From contig JAPEUQ010000013.1 of NCBI GenBank assembly GCA_027946365.1, forward strand, positions 868,001 through 932,000: a DNA stretch of 64,000 nucleotides, written 5' to 3'. This DNA comes from Kalmusia sp. IMI 367209. Lineage: Eukaryota > Ascomycota > Dothideomycetes > Pleosporales > Didymosphaeriaceae. Below the pieces are notes generated by a model, which worked only from the letters and a program-made list of their open reading frames with translations, was not told the origin of the DNA and made no database searches. Both the position numbers and the translations under genes were made by a program. This document shows, piece after piece, positions 1 through 11,775 of this stretch. Positions within the stretch are counted from its first letter, which is position 1; every line of letters begins with the position of its first letter.

Positions 1-1120
1 CGAAAGCTTCGCTATCGTCAAGCAATATATCAGTGGGAAGATTTAATAGTTCACCCCGCTGAGAGCCGTCAGTTCCTGCGAGTAGTAGGACTGGATCCGA
101 GACGCCATCGTGAAAGTCTGGCCTTTCACTAATCAGAACTTCGTGTCCCTTATCAACTCTATCTGGAGAGCCTGGGACGTGAAAAGCTGTGGTTGCTGAA
201 AGAGCTTTATTCATGAGAGGTTTGCAGACGGAAAATACAGCCCAGTCATACGAGGGCTTCACGCGCTTAGCACGGACGCCGGCCAACGCACTAGTATCCA
301 GAACATGGCCGATCGTGTTTCTTGCTTTATGCGGTCCCTCAGCACTCATGTCAGTGATATCTACACAGAGACCATTTCCTATAGGAGCGGGCGAATCATT
401 TTTGAGTTGAACGTTTTGGACAGCGTGCCCAGCGGTAAATCCGTATAGCTCAGGGTAGCCAGGTCTATGAACTACCTTAATGATACCTCCGAATGTGCAC
501 TGCTGTGACTCGTTGAGTAGTATGGGTAAACCAGCATAAGTCGGAGTATTCCTGTTCTCGAGGGTCCGGGAACATGACACTTCGATATCCATTGGTACTG
601 AGAGACGTTTTGGAGGCCGTGGAATGAACATGAACGGAAGTCCCGGGAAATTGACGCTATCTGGATTCAGAAGCTGCGATATCACGGTCGTTCTGAAGAA
701 ATCACACACGATCTTTTCTAAATGAGGTTCCCCTAACACTACGACCCACCAACGGGCATCTTGTGACGACTCCCCTATGATGGCTAGTTTCACCACCACC
801 CTTCCGGGGGGATCACGGTGTTTCTTTGTGACTTCCTTCGCTGAAAGGTCCTTGATGCCGCGTCTGATTGTACCGTAGTAGTCCAATGTTGCTTCATCAC
901 CGCCTCTGCTGAATTTGAAAAGATTCGTACCAGGTATTGGAAACCCGGGTTCAACCTGGTTGGGAGTGGCATCAATAGCTACTGGTGTCCGAGGAATTTC
1001 GTCTGAGTTGCTTATAGAACCGTACGTAGAGTCTTTCAGTGAGTTTTCATCAGCCTGGTCGCCGGATTTCCCAGCTACTGGGGTCGCTCGTGATGTCCTT
1101 GATGGTTGGGAATGCTCCAT
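1..1120 (-). CDS. Protein with trypsin-like peptidase signature, 3' end cut by window edge
   Basis: Reading the minus strand from the ATG at 1118-1120 gives 373 codons with no stop up to the window edge; an in-frame TAG lies a few codons upstream of this ATG. The first 60 or so residues are polar and disordered-looking. Around residue 211 begins GGIIKVV, followed by FTAGHAV with His232, and then YDWAVF with Asp292. This spacing resembles the catalytic His and Asp of chymotrypsin-fold peptidases; a Ser would lie downstream and cannot be seen here. Such domains occur in many uncharacterised fungal proteins. The start is divergent from the gene at 1534. No signal peptide is visible, so a cytoplasmic role is likelier than secretion. 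The peptidase assignment is inference from motif shape, not proof of activity. An intron beyond the edge is possible. Confidence 0.65.
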   Translation of the reverse strand, partial: MEHSQPSRTSRATPVAGKSGDQADENSLKDSTYGSISNSDEIPRTPVAIDATPNQVEPGFPIPGTNLFKFSRGGDEATLDYYGTIRRGIKDLSAKEVTKKHRDPPGRVVVKLAIIGESSQDARWWVVVLGEPHLEKIVCDFFRTTVISQLLNPDSVNFPGLPFMFIPRPPKRLSVPMDIEVSCSRTLENRNTPTYAGLPILLNESQQCTFGGIIKVVHRPGYPELYGFTAGHAVQNVQLKNDSPAPIGNGLCVDITDMSAEGPHKARNTIGHVLDTSALAGVRAKRVKPSYDWAVFSVCKPLMNKALSATTAFHVPGSPDRVDKGHEVLISERPDFHDGVSDPVLLLAGTDGSQRGELLNLPTDILLDDSEAF

Positions 1121-1533
1121 CGCTGATGGGTTAGATCGATAGATTTCGAATTGCTATCATTCAAAGTAGAGTTAGGCTTCTTTTTGGGCTCTTTGGATGA
1201 AGGTTGAGCTTTGAGAAAGCTAATCTGGAGTTTGGTTGAATGAGATTTCAAATGCTTCAAGCACTGAAAGAATCTATCTGTCAGCCTGATGCGGGGCAAA
1301 AATGCCTTCCGGTGAAGAAGGAACGGCTGATCATGCAGTTGTGCCTAAAGAACGATGCCGGTTTTGATCAGGCAGACCTTCTGCATCGTGGAGACGTATT
1401 ATTGGTCCAGGAGCTGTTCAGCCTTGTCTACGTGCAGTGTTGAGGCAAACTCAAGCAGTTAGAACATAACATGCCAAGAGCACTCGAAGAAAACGCATAT
1501 TAGGACTATGTTCTGATCACTTCTGCGTTAATA
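1121..1533. promoter_or_regulatory. Divergent intergenic region between two start codons
   Basis: These 413 bases separate two genes that start away from each other, so they must hold both promoters. Short open frames cross it on both strands but none has coding character. No clear TATA box or repeat was recognised. Confidence 0.5.
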
Positions 1534-2715
1534 ATGCCACATTCAGGTGAGAGCATCTCGCTTCTCACCCCATCTCCGTTCGAGGACTCTTTCACCCTTG
1601 CTCGATTCCCAGGTACTATCCCGGAGCGAATCTGTCAAATCTTGTGGGAATGGGAAGATTGCTCGCATTGCGCGAACCACGGTATATGCAATGCTTCTTT
1701 GTGCAGATGGAAGCGACGCCAAGCGCTAGAGCCATTCTTTCGATTTTACAAAATTGCAACATTTTGGAATAGCCCGGAGGAGCTTTCTGGAAGTCGACCT
1801 GCTCTCCGAGACCATGAGGACCTCCTAAGTATAATTCGTTCAATCAAAGACAAACCGGACTTGCCAAAGCAGGCGCTTCTTCACGAGCACTTCTTCACAT
1901 ACGACGATGCGCTTCCCAGTATGGTGGATCAGATGGAAGCTTTCGACCTCGCTATCAGCGTAATGACGATGATATCTTGTTCGCATCGGCCATGGGATCT
2001 ATTTCCTTGGCGAGGAGGATATGAACCTATTGAATGGCGGAGCTGTGACTCAGCTCAACGATTCGTGGAGCTTGCGATCCCGGTGACGTCGCCAGACTTC
2101 TTGCGAATGAGTTCAGTACCACTTGAAGAATTAGCAGCACCCCGATTGCAAGGGTGTCATGGGCTAAATCTCATTGCTACGGATGATATTCGTCAACATC
2201 TGCTGCTTGATTGTGAGGTAGATGTGGTGTACATCTACACCCATGCCAGCTTCTTAAAAGAATGGCTTAGCGTCACTCGTGGACAAATTCCGTAAGTGCC
2301 TTTAGGCATTTTCTCAAGTACTCCAGGCTGATCACTCGTTAGCATAATAATCCCGCGGCAACTCTTCTTAGAGACACTGCATTCTCTTCAATGCATTCTT
2401 TTCTCTGACTGTGATCCACTAAGTAGGCGATTCCTCAAGGACAGGAATTGGGATTTAAACTGTGCCGGCATGAATTTATCAAGCTACTGCGAAGACGATG
2501 AACATGTTATTCCATACCGCCACTGGGGGCCACGCTGGCGTATTTTGATCGAGGAAATTCAGAAACGTAAAGATAAGAAAAAGAGGTGTCGGCGATGCCT
2601 GAGCACCCGGTGCGGCCCAGCGCACGTTGCATTGTATACTCTCGCTTGCGGTGTATTTGCCATCATGCTGACAATTCTGTTTGGCGCCCTGCAAGGGAAT
2701 ACCCACAGAAGCTGA
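1534..2715 (+). CDS. Uncharacterised 376-aa protein with C-terminal membrane segment
   Basis: Two exons, 1534-2291 and 2343-2715, join across a 51-nt intron with GTAAGT donor and TTAG acceptor. The splice keeps the frame (GQIP to IIIPRQL) and the total is 377 codons including stop. The protein carries a cluster with CSHC, CANHGIC and CNASLC, which may bind metal or form disulfides. A charged stretch (KRKDKKKRCRRC) precedes one hydrophobic segment near the C-terminus (VALYTLACGVFAIMLTILF), so it could be tail-anchored. There is no N-terminal signal peptide. I do not recognise a named family; similar hypothetical proteins are common in Pleosporales. The gene is divergent from the protease-like gene to its left. 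Function unknown. Confidence 0.75.
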
Positions 2716-3011
2716 TGATCGGACATGCTTTTGTTGCTGTACGACGGAGAGGAGACGTCCAGTCTTTGGATGTATTTCATGTGAGACTCAGCTGGTTTAC
2801 ATGACGTGCTTGTAGCTTGGCAGTATTGTAATTTGGGTCAAACTTATCTGGTGGAGAGGGGATATTTCTTTTCTGAGGCATCGATACAAACATCCAGGCC
2901 TCATGATGCGCAAGCAGTTATCTGTTTATACTTGTCACGGCCTTGGAAGAAAGGCGCTCATGGTTGATTACGAACATGGAGTCTGAGACCATATGTGGTC
3001 GTTTTCCGACT

Positions 3012-3671
3012 CTACATGAAAAGTCCACCGAAAAGACCCGCAGCCACTCCGAGAACCCCTCCGCTCAACACCATATTTCTAGCAGCTGCACCAGTATTGA
3101 CCGCCGGGGCAGCAGACCCGCTAAGCGATCCCGATGCCCTCGTCTGTGTTGAAGTTGCCAGTGTCGAATTTGCCGAATTTCCAGTACTCGCGGCAGCATC
3201 TGAGCTTCCACTCGGTGCGGGTGTAGCCTCCGCGCTAACATGCAACTTATCCACACCCGCTGTGATTGTAACCGGCAGGGACGTGACGCCCGTCCACCCA
3301 TCTCCCTCGTATGTTTCCGTACTGCTTCCTGGAAAGTTTGCCTCGCTTCCACTCGCACTCTCCTTGCATACAACACGACTCGCGCCGATACTGCAGTCTT
3401 GCGTCATGGTAAAGGTACCATCACCAGGTGCCGACATATCCATTTTATAGGTCGATGGTCCATAGGTGAGGATTTGCTGGGGAAAGAGTCCGCACTCGTC
3501 GGCGTCGGTGCCGGTGGGACAAGCGAGGGAGAGCACAGTAGCGGCCGGTTTAGCAGAAATTACAGAGGCGAGGAGAGTAGTGTCTTCCCAACCGAGAAAG
3601 GGGACTTTTATGGTCGTTGTCTGAGCAAGAGCGAGGCTCAGCAATGTAGAGATGGTGAACAGGGATGCCAT
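3012..3671 (-). CDS. Secreted GPI-anchored cell wall or surface protein, 219 aa
   Basis: A single exon encodes an N-terminal signal peptide (about 16 residues ending LALAQ), a globular part of about 130 residues with cysteines in CPTGTDADEC, QDC and VVC contexts, a Ser/Thr/Ala-rich stalk from about residue 150, and a C-terminal hydrophobic tail (VLSGGVLGVAAGLFGGLFM) after small residues. This is the classic layout of fungal GPI-anchored glycoproteins, in which the tail is replaced by the lipid anchor and the stalk is heavily O-glycosylated. It probably sits at the plasma membrane or in the wall. No catalytic motif is visible. It is divergent from the AA9 gene. Family known only as hypothetical GPI-anchored proteins; role unknown. 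Confidence 0.8.
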   Translation of the reverse strand: MASLFTISTLLSLALAQTTTIKVPFLGWEDTTLLASVISAKPAATVLSLACPTGTDADECGLFPQQILTYGPSTYKMDMSAPGDGTFTMTQDCSIGASRVVCKESASGSEANFPGSSTETYEGDGWTGVTSLPVTITAGVDKLHVSAEATPAPSGSSDAAASTGNSANSTLATSTQTRASGSLSGSAAPAVNTGAAARNMVLSGGVLGVAAGLFGGLFM

Positions 3672-4653
3672 TATGCGTGATTATGTATTAATTATAGAAA
3701 AGTGACTTGATTTAGTCTAAAGAGCGTTGCGAATAAAGTGTATCTTGTTCTAAAGAGTGACAAGGGTGAGTTGTAGAAAGCTGCCGATCGCATGCAACGA
3801 TCTGCAGGCGAGAGCTCGAATTTATTGCTGGAGGCCGTAGCGCGCATGAGCCGAGGAATATTTTAGCGTATTAGGGGGGTCGGTTGCAGGTATACATGAT
3901 TGGATACTTTTCCAACTTGATCCTCCTTTGGGTAAAGCTCACCAGTCGTAGGATTTAACTACCTCAAATTTGCCTCTTGAAACATGCAAAATATTCGAAG
4001 AAGTCGTCAACCAGTTATGCGTAGACTCAAATGTGGCAAAGGCAAGACAATTTGGCTAGTAAAACTTTCAGACTGTTTACAAAGCAGCTAAACTATCGTT
4101 TGAAGGTGGTTTATCGTGAACCGGCGAGAAGAAAGCTTTGACGTCACGGAGGGTGAGAAGCGCATCCCTCAGGACACTTCAATAGACTGCGTCGATATGT
4201 GCTAAACGCTACGCTCTAATAGCACCTCGATATGGAAACTGTCAATTCGCGATCATTCGAGCCGCCCTCGGGAGACGCGAGAAACGCCAGAGTTCGCTTT
4301 GCACTTCGAAAACTAAATTGCTAAGCGAATGTACTAGGCATGCTATTTTTGGGAAATCATTACCTTGAGCGCTCGTCGTAGACGCATAATTGCTGCATGT
4401 CGGCAAAAATATATAGAGAGAAAATTCATATATTGACACTTGACTAGGCCGGCAAAAGCTGTCAAACCCGGTTTCGATGATCTTTTAACAAGAATTCCCA
4501 GGTACACACATTGGTCTCATTCCCATGATATTAAGTGCGGCTGCGATTTTTCCCACGGCCCTATGTTAAAAATGCAAATGAGAAAGGCCGCCCTCTCGGT
4601 TTGAATGCTATAAGAACTTCGAACAAATATCTACGTCGCTTTATCGTTCCACT
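3672..4653. promoter_or_regulatory. Divergent intergenic region, GPI protein / AA9 LPMO
   Basis: These 982 bases lie between divergent start codons. A TATA-like element, TATAAG at 4609-4614, lies 45 nt upstream of the AA9 start. The rest is AT-leaning with no gene, repeat or RNA that I can support. Confidence 0.45.
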
Positions 4654-5412
4654 ATGAAGGTCTTTTTGAGATTCCTAGTGACTGTCCCTACCATCGTTGC
4701 CACTGCCAACGCTCATTGGACCTATGACCGGATCATCGTCAATGGCGAGGTCATCGGAGAACCTTGGCAGTACGTCCGCCAACATACCAACGGCAACAAC
4801 TTCCTCTCGGACGTGACATCTATAGATATGAGGTGCAACATAGACGCGCTATCTGGAGTCAATACTTCCACCTATTCTGTCACTGCAGGCGACATACTGG
4901 GTTTCGCCGTCAAAGACACCTTTGGACACCCCGGCCCCCAGCAAGTGTACATTTCGAAAGCACCAGAGGATGTGAAAAATTACGACGGTTCAGGAGATTG
5001 GGCAAAGATATATACTTTATCTGACTGTCAAACTCAAGGATGCGGTACCGGGGACGGAATTGTAAAATGGGCGACATACCGAGCGCAAACATTCAACTTC
5101 AAATTGCCGGCCGAGACTCCAGCTGGAGAATATTTGCTTCGCGCCGAAGGTATCGCTATTCATGCGGCGCAAAAGATAAAAGGCGCGCAGTTCTACGTTG
5201 CTTGCGCGCAAATTAAAGTCACTAGAAATAGCACAGCGCTTCTAGGACCAACCATCAAGTTCCCAGGGACATATTCATCGAACTCAACAGGTATATTGAT
5301 TCCAAAAATTTGGAGCCAAATCACGAATTACACAAGCCCAGGTCCAAAGCTATGGCCTGAGGGGACGCACGAGAGCCATGTGCTTGATGGCAAGGTCAAA
5401 CCATCTGACTGA
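4654..5412 (+). CDS. AA9 lytic polysaccharide monooxygenase (former GH61)
   Basis: Single-exon gene for 252 residues. The signal peptide ends at NA20, leaving His21 as the mature N-terminus, which with His92 (in DTFGHPGPQQVY) would form the copper histidine brace. Tyr181 in QFYVAC fits the axial ligand, and His170 and Gln179 fit the second-sphere residues. Cysteines 61, 125, 130 and 184 could form the usual disulfides. AA9 enzymes oxidatively cleave cellulose or related glucans outside the cell, using copper and a peroxide or oxygen co-substrate. No linker or cellulose-binding module follows; the protein ends about 65 residues after the QFY motif in a short N-glycosylable tail. Intronless. 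Substrate and regioselectivity cannot be read from sequence. Confidence 0.93.
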   Translation: MKVFLRFLVTVPTIVATANAHWTYDRIIVNGEVIGEPWQYVRQHTNGNNFLSDVTSIDMRCNIDALSGVNTSTYSVTAGDILGFAVKDTFGHPGPQQVYISKAPEDVKNYDGSGDWAKIYTLSDCQTQGCGTGDGIVKWATYRAQTFNFKLPAETPAGEYLLRAEGIAIHAAQKIKGAQFYVACAQIKVTRNSTALLGPTIKFPGTYSSNSTGILIPKIWSQITNYTSPGPKLWPEGTHESHVLDGKVKPSD

Positions 5413-6745
5413 TGCAGGCGGTCGACAGGATACACAGAAGTGAATCGACGACATACCAACGACAATATCATAATCAAAATGAAGAAATCAGAACTTATTA
5501 CTCATAACACTTCCCCATGACCTGCATGAGATGATCCGGTCCTGCATTCCGAATATTGAGCTCCTGATTGCTACACTAATCGATGCGAACTATGAGCCCT
5601 CTACTAGGTTACCACTGATCTAACTATACGACAAACTATAAATCCATATTATTCTTGAAGGATGGTCAAATCACTCTTACCTCCTTCGTCGTGCAAGGAA
5701 TGCCAATCTTGAAGCTTCCGAAGTATGGAATCCATGTCAGACTACGCATCTCGAGGGGTATTAGAGTCTCGAGATATTTTGCCTCTCCTCCCTATATTAC
5801 ATGAATCATAATAAACTCACCCCTCAAGTTCACACACCTGCTGTTACCGTCTCAGTTCTTCTCCAGTCTTCTTCACTCCGGTCCACGATTCTCCTTGTCA
5901 CTCTCATTTCTGTCCTCACTGTCTGAAGAGAAAACCTATTCTCCTAACTCGCGATGTCGGTGACACATACCGCCTTGCCAACCAAAATAGATGAGATTCA
6001 GATGTCCGTTACATGAGTGACCGAGATACCGGCATCGCTCGATAGGTGCAATGAAGTGCGCCACGTAGGGGCATTGAGGGTATCGGCGCACATGTATAGA
6101 GCACATCTTACCGAGAGTTCAGTCCTTATAGTTGTTTGTTAAAGTTGCTATGTGTGGTTGGTCGTGCCGTAGTTACCCTAGATGTTGATATGTCAAAGGT
6201 GCCTTGTAAGCGATTTGGGTTCTGCTTGGTCGAGCAAAAGTGATTTTGATAGTGAGAGACCATAAAATTTATTCAATGTCCTCAAAGTGAGGGTACATTT
6301 TTTTTTTCAGAGAAGGTTGTAAATGTGGGAGCATAAAAACACTGTTATATAATGATGATAGATACCATATGTAGATCATCTGTCACGCACTGACACTGTA
6401 CATGTGATCGTTCAATGGTCCATCATTTCGATCACTTATAGCGTTGTAGCATCTGTTGCCCTAAGAAGATACCTATGATCGAGCGTACCTCGAGAAGAGC
6501 ATCGAAGCGTTGAATAAAAGATGTTAAAGCCCATTTATTTAAAAGACTTCAAAGTAGAGACTTGCCTTTGGCTAAGTCAGCCATGTCGTTCCGAAGGTAT
6601 AGCTGGGGAGCAAAACGTTTCTACAATTAGGAAAAGAACGCAAACGAAAAAATTGAAGTTGTATAATTGACTCTGTATTGCTGGTATTTAAACGTTAACA
6701 GTAAGTATCACTTTCGCCTTCGTACCTATAGCACGGCTGTCCTGC
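5413..6745. other. Gene-free intergenic stretch, 1.3 kb
   Basis: Lies between the 3' ends of the AA9 gene and the NmrA-like gene, so it need hold only their 3' untranslated regions. It is AT-leaning, with a T-run at about 6299-6308. No open frame with coding character, tRNA or mobile element was seen. Confidence 0.5.
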
Positions 6746-7720
6746 TCATTGTTGCTCCTTCCACTGTTTTGCTGCAGCCCCCACAAACTTCTCATAACTC
6801 TCTGGCTCCTTTCCCAACAGCGATACCTGATCCTTATACTCGGCTTCTGTCATACCAAACGGCGCCGCCTCGAAAGTCTCGAGCATCAGTCTTATATCTC
6901 TTCCCCACGCAGGGCCAGCCTTCTTGGTGAAGTTCTTTTCGAATGCGTCCATTTCTGTCTTGCCACTCAACGTGGGTTTGATCTCCTTACCTAACGCGTC
7001 CGACCATAGTCTCGCAACATCCTGGTTCGTGTACATCTTGAGACTTCCGAGACAAATTTTTCTCCCACCCCACTGCTTTCCGTCGTCTTCCAGAGACTTT
7101 GCCACTGCAAGCGCAATGTCGTTCTCGCACACCCGGCTTACGCCTTTGCTTCCGAGTGGATCACCGAAGACACCATCTACCAGCACCTCGCGCTTAACAC
7201 GCAGATCATTGTCGAAAAAGAGCGTGGGACCGAGGATCGTCCAACTGAACCCGCCTTCCTCCTCCCGTGGTCGCAAGCCATACCTAATCTTGGCTTCAAC
7301 CAGGAATTTCACGGCGACATGGGCAGCCCCCACGGCTTGAAGCATGCCATTGCGCTGCGATTCCAAGCTGTAGTCGCCCGCTGCCGAGAGATAGACGAGG
7401 TGCTTGACCGTACCCGAGCGGCTGAGGGAGTCGAACAGGTTGAAGGTCGTGAACAATTCGTTGTCACCTGTCAAACACAAGAAAACACCTGTGACTTTGT
7501 GCTCTTCCAAAATCTCACTGACGAATCTTGGGTCCTGAATGTTGCCTTCTACGACATGTAATCTAGACTTGTCGGCATCAGAGGGGAGTGCGGACGTCAG
7601 ACGTGCGGCATTGGTGGTCGGAAGCACCAGAGTGGGTTTGGACGAGCTAGAAAGCAGAAGGGGCACGAGTCGTTGCCCAATGTGGCCAGATGCCGCGGTG
7701 ATGAGGTATGTAGGTGCCAT
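6746..7720 (-). CDS. NmrA-like NAD(P)-binding protein
   Basis: Single exon, 324 residues. The N-terminus (YLITAASGHIGQRLVPLLL) forms a first beta strand, a glycine-rich loop of the G-x-x-G type and a helix, as in atypical short-chain dehydrogenases. VVEGNIQDP, VFLCLTGDN and LVYLSAAGDY follow in the order expected for the Rossmann fold, and a Trp-Thr-Ile-Leu-Gly-Pro motif (WTILGPTLFF) is typical of NmrA/HSCARG proteins. These bind NAD(P) and often act as redox sensors or regulators rather than dehydrogenases; no clear YxxxK catalytic pair is obvious. The protein probably acts in the cytosol. It could instead be an NAD(P)H-dependent reductase. A TATAAA on the minus strand at 7791-7796 lies about 70 nt upstream of the start. 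Confidence 0.85.
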   Translation of the reverse strand: MAPTYLITAASGHIGQRLVPLLLSSSSKPTLVLPTTNAARLTSALPSDADKSRLHVVEGNIQDPRFVSEILEEHKVTGVFLCLTGDNELFTTFNLFDSLSRSGTVKHLVYLSAAGDYSLESQRNGMLQAVGAAHVAVKFLVEAKIRYGLRPREEEGGFSWTILGPTLFFDNDLRVKREVLVDGVFGDPLGSKGVSRVCENDIALAVAKSLEDDGKQWGGRKICLGSLKMYTNQDVARLWSDALGKEIKPTLSGKTEMDAFEKNFTKKAGPAWGRDIRLMLETFEAAPFGMTEAEYKDQVSLLGKEPESYEKFVGAAAKQWKEQQ

Positions 7721-9814
7721 ACTGATTCAATGTGTGTCTTGCTGTCAAGGTCTGCTCATAGTGGAATCTACGGTCGATGGCCGGTTACACTTTATACCCT
7801 TGGTATGGTCTACCTAGTTCTTAACGCCGATCTAGCTTCCATTCTTTAAGGCGAACAGAATGTCAGCACACAGGTAAGCGCCAGGGTCCTTACGTGATGA
7901 ATCTGAAGGTCTTTCCCTGCAAACAGTCAAGTGCTCAAAGTTGCTATCGCTGTCTCCACTTTGCAGGCGTATTGGAAAAGGGGGGCATTGGTCTCAAAAA
8001 GGTAGGAGATGCGCGTCAAAATGAGGTCTTCATCTTTAATTGAACAGAATAGTCTACTACTTTTGCTGTAGGACAAGTTTACATCTCTAGTGCTGACGTA
8101 GCATCGCTTGTCGGACGGACTGATGCCATGAGATTAGTATTCTGACCAGTAAGCGTTGGATGTATATCCGATACGGCCTTAACTGCTCTAAGCCTTGCGT
8201 GAGCGAGAATGAGAGTTGCGATCGTTGCTGTCGAACGACCTTGTAGTGATTTGAACTTTGTAAGCGATTTTGCACATGTTCTAATGTTTTTGCATTTGGA
8301 TCATTGTTTAGACTCATCGAGCTTCCGTATTTGATCTACTGATCTTCACCGCTGCACTGTTAACCCCGTTCTCGTGCATAAACGTTCATGACAAGCATTA
8401 ATAATTGGTAGGCTGGTGTCGGCCGCATCGGCCGCCCAGCGGTTGAGCTTCATCAGCACTATCTCCGAAGCGACCGCTAGATCTCCGATAGATCTCCTGT
8501 AGCCTGCATGCATGGGTCATAACCCCTCACCCCTCCACCTGCTGCCTCTCCAACCCTCCGCTACACATGGCGACCATGCATGCGACTCCGGTTCAGCTAT
8601 CTCCAAGGATTGTCTTAGAGCTTTCTACGTCATATATTCTCCGCCGTTGGGGAAGGAGGCATGTTGGTAACACTACCGAGCAGGGGAAATCTGGGGTACC
8701 TTAGGTACTCTGCAGACATGGCATCTCCATCTCCTCCGGCAAGCAATGAAGGCCCCACTGCCGGCTTATCAGTGCAGAATTCGCCCACGTTCCACAAGCC
8801 AGGAATTAGGGTTGTGGCTCAGACGTTTCTGGAACCACTCAGGCAGTCTTGAGGCTCTGCATCCCCTCGTCCGGCAATCTGGATAAAGCCCGTTTTGATG
8901 GAAGCTGGCCCAATCCAGTACCCCATGACAGCATCTCAAATGGTGAAACAGCCACGCAAAAGGTAATAATATTGCTGCAATTATTACGTCCATGGTCGAA
9001 ATGGGACTGCCGCCCCCGCCATAATGGCAACGCACGAACGGCATTTGCCCCTGTGCCAGTGCGGAGCCGACAGCTACCTTGGGTGCTCATTCCATGTGCT
9101 TCCGGCATATGTGGTTGGTCCGTTCGAGGTAGTCTATCTGGTGATGAAAATAATTGCGACCTTGACATCAAGCGGTGTACTCAGGTGTAAAAGCATGGAT
9201 GTTGGTCGAGTCCTGCGCTTAACGTGGTTACTGATTTCCTGCGGATTCACGAGCCGGAACCCGACCGTGACTCCCTAAACATTCTTAGGTCAACGTTCTC
9301 GGAGGAGCTGTGCGGAACAACCACGTCTAAAGAGAGCTATACGGAGCAGCGAGGTGTAAAGTATCCTCTTTTTCAGAAGTCCGCCGGTAGAGGGTTTCCA
9401 GTTTACCGACATCGTGTCGATGAGTCTGTGCTACTTTACATGCATGTGCGTGTCGGTATCTATCTGGTCTGTTGAAACGCTTTGTTTGATTGGTATACTC
9501 ACCCTGGTCCCTGCTTCATATGGCAGTGGCAACTGTTACACGAACCAAACACTGCCTTCATTCTTTGACAGGCCTGTCATTTGGGAGAAGTATCTATGGT
9601 AGTTCACTGGTACTATGCGGCGCCTCGCAGAATCAAGTCGTGGTGGCCTGTGAGTATGGGCTCATCGGAGCCCGAGCGGTGGGGCCTTCCTGCCAGTCAG
9701 TGATTAAAACTCGCGCTCTGGACAGTCATGATGAGCAATCATCACTCCAGACACCCCTGTGGCGTTGTTCTCTCGTTCTTTTGATATCCGAGTTTTGGTG
9801 TGCGTGAGCGAATC
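7721..9814. other. Divergent intergenic region, 2.1 kb, no gene seen
   Basis: The region must contain promoters for the NmrA-like gene on the left (TATAAA of the minus strand at 7791-7796) and the TmpA-like gene on the right. Frames of up to about 113 codons occur on both strands, but their composition is unlike protein and they overlap one another. I support no gene, RNA or repeat here. Confidence 0.45.
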
Positions 9815-11775
9815 ATGAGAGCCGCATTTGAAAATCACGTTACCGGTGGTCGGAGTGATGATTCACTTTCAGATGCAGAGAAGGGAATGTATGACAGCAC
9901 GACTGAGTTTATGGTACCGTCGCCATTTGTGTATCTGGGTCAAAAACGGACAAATGGCTTCGATTCGCACTTGTCTCCCGTCTCGCCAATTCACGAAGGC
10001 ATCACACCACTTTCTAGTGTACCGGAACTGTCACTATCACGACCGGCAGTGAGCCCGCAAACGAGCGACGTCAAGGTCCCCGATGCTATTGTCAAGAAAC
10101 CAGCACCGCCGAAACCAAAGATCAGTCGATGGATAATGTTCACCCTCTGGTTCAACACCTATCGGAAATTCTTCACATTCGTTACCCTCCTTAATTTGAC
10201 TGGAATCATTTTGGCTGCCCTGAACAAGTTCCACTATGCTGAGAACCACCTGGGGGCTTTGGTCTTGGGTAACTTGCTCTGCGCGATCCTCTTCCGCAAC
10301 GAGTTGTTCCTGCGCTTTCTGTACATTGTGTTGATCTATGGCCTTCGAGGTGTATGTATCTCTCTTCACCTATCCAACAATTACTGACAAACCTTATTAG
10401 TGGGCCCCTTTACCCATCAAATATGCGGCGACGTCGATCCTGCAACACGTCGGAGGCATTCACTCCGGGTGCGCGCTGTCAGGCGCTGCGTAAGTTATCT
10501 CACCACCAGATGCACTCCTCGAACGCCAGGCTAAGAAACTACAGATGGTTGATCTACAAGGTCGTCGATATAATCAGATATCGAGCAGTTCAACACAAAG
10601 CTGTACTTGTTAGCGGAATCATCACGAACGTTTTCATCATAATTTCAGTTCTCAGTGCATTCCCATGGGTTCGCAAGTCAGTACCCCCTACCCCACGATC
10701 TAGTCCAATAACTGACAGTACTTTCAGCACCTACCATAACGTATTCGAGAAGCATCATCGGTTCATTGGTTGGTTAGGTCTTGCAGTGAGTTCTACATCC
10801 ACAGCTGAACTCCGGGCCAGCACTGACGCATAATAGACGACTTGGATGTTTGTGGTAATGGGCAACGTGTACGACATCAAAACTGGTCAATGGAAATCCG
10901 ATGCAAATGTCTTGATCAGCACGCAAGAGCTATGGTTTGCTGTTTTCATGACAGTCTTGTACGTATCGCGCTCAAACCAGACCAAACATCACTGACAGCA
11001 TCCAGTGTTCTCATACCTTGGGTAACGCTTCGACAGGTTCCCGTCGAAGTCGAGATCCCATCTCCCAAGGTTGCAGTCATACGCTTCGAGCGCGGCATGC
11101 AACAAGGTCTTCTGGGAAGAATTAGCCGCACTTCTATCATGGAGTACCACGCCTTCGGCATCATTAGCGAAGGCCGTCACTCAACGCATCACTACATGAT
11201 TTGTGGCGTTCAAGGCGACTTCACAAAAGGGCTTGTCGCCAACCCTCCCAAGACCGTATGGACACGAGAGCTCAAGTTCGGTAGGACCCCTTCCCCACAC
11301 TCTACCCTTTCGCATCTGCTATGACTCATGCTAACACACCAAAGCTGGCGTCGGCCACGCCTCCGCAATGTTCAAGCGCGGCATCCGCGTCTGCACCGGT
11401 ACCGGTATCGGCGCTGCCCTCTCGACCTGCATCCAATCTCCCAACTGGTTCCTTATATGGATCGGGTCCGACCAAGAACGCACCTTTGGGCCTACCATCA
11501 CGGGCTTGATACACAAGCACATCGAACCCGAACGCATGATACTGTGGGATTCTAAGAAGCGGGGCGGACGCCCGAATACGATGGAGCTACTTAAGGAGAC
11601 GTGGGAAAGCTTTGGCGCGGAGGTCATCTTCATCACGTCGAATATGCAGGGGAATGATGAGATGATGCAGGGCTGTCGCGTTGGTATGTTTCATTCCTCC
11701 TTGCATGTTATACTTGACTGCGCTGACATAGGAATAGCTGGTCTACACGCTTTTGGTACACTGTGGGACTTTTGA
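9815..11775 (+). CDS. TmpA-like integral membrane flavoprotein, 8 exons
   Basis: I built eight exons: 9815-10351, 10401-10489, 10545-10676, 10728-10785, 10837-10958, 11006-11280, 11345-11683 and 11732-11775. All seven introns (47-64 nt) have GT...AG ends and the sum is 532 codons. The start is the ATG at 9815; a GTG 15 nt upstream is in frame but not used as a eukaryotic start. The N-terminal third is disordered, followed by several membrane segments, then a soluble domain with FERGMQQGLLGRIS, STHHYMICGVQGDFT, GTGIGAALS and a final AFGTLWDF. This matches the TmpA family, putative FAD/NAD-binding membrane proteins linked in Aspergillus nidulans to asexual development signalling. The last acceptor is ambiguous (11731 or 11737), changing two residues. 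Confidence 0.82.

Noticed and set aside
5413..6745. RIP-degraded transposon
   Set aside because: The AT lean is mild, with no long TpA-rich blocks, terminal repeats or transposase relics.
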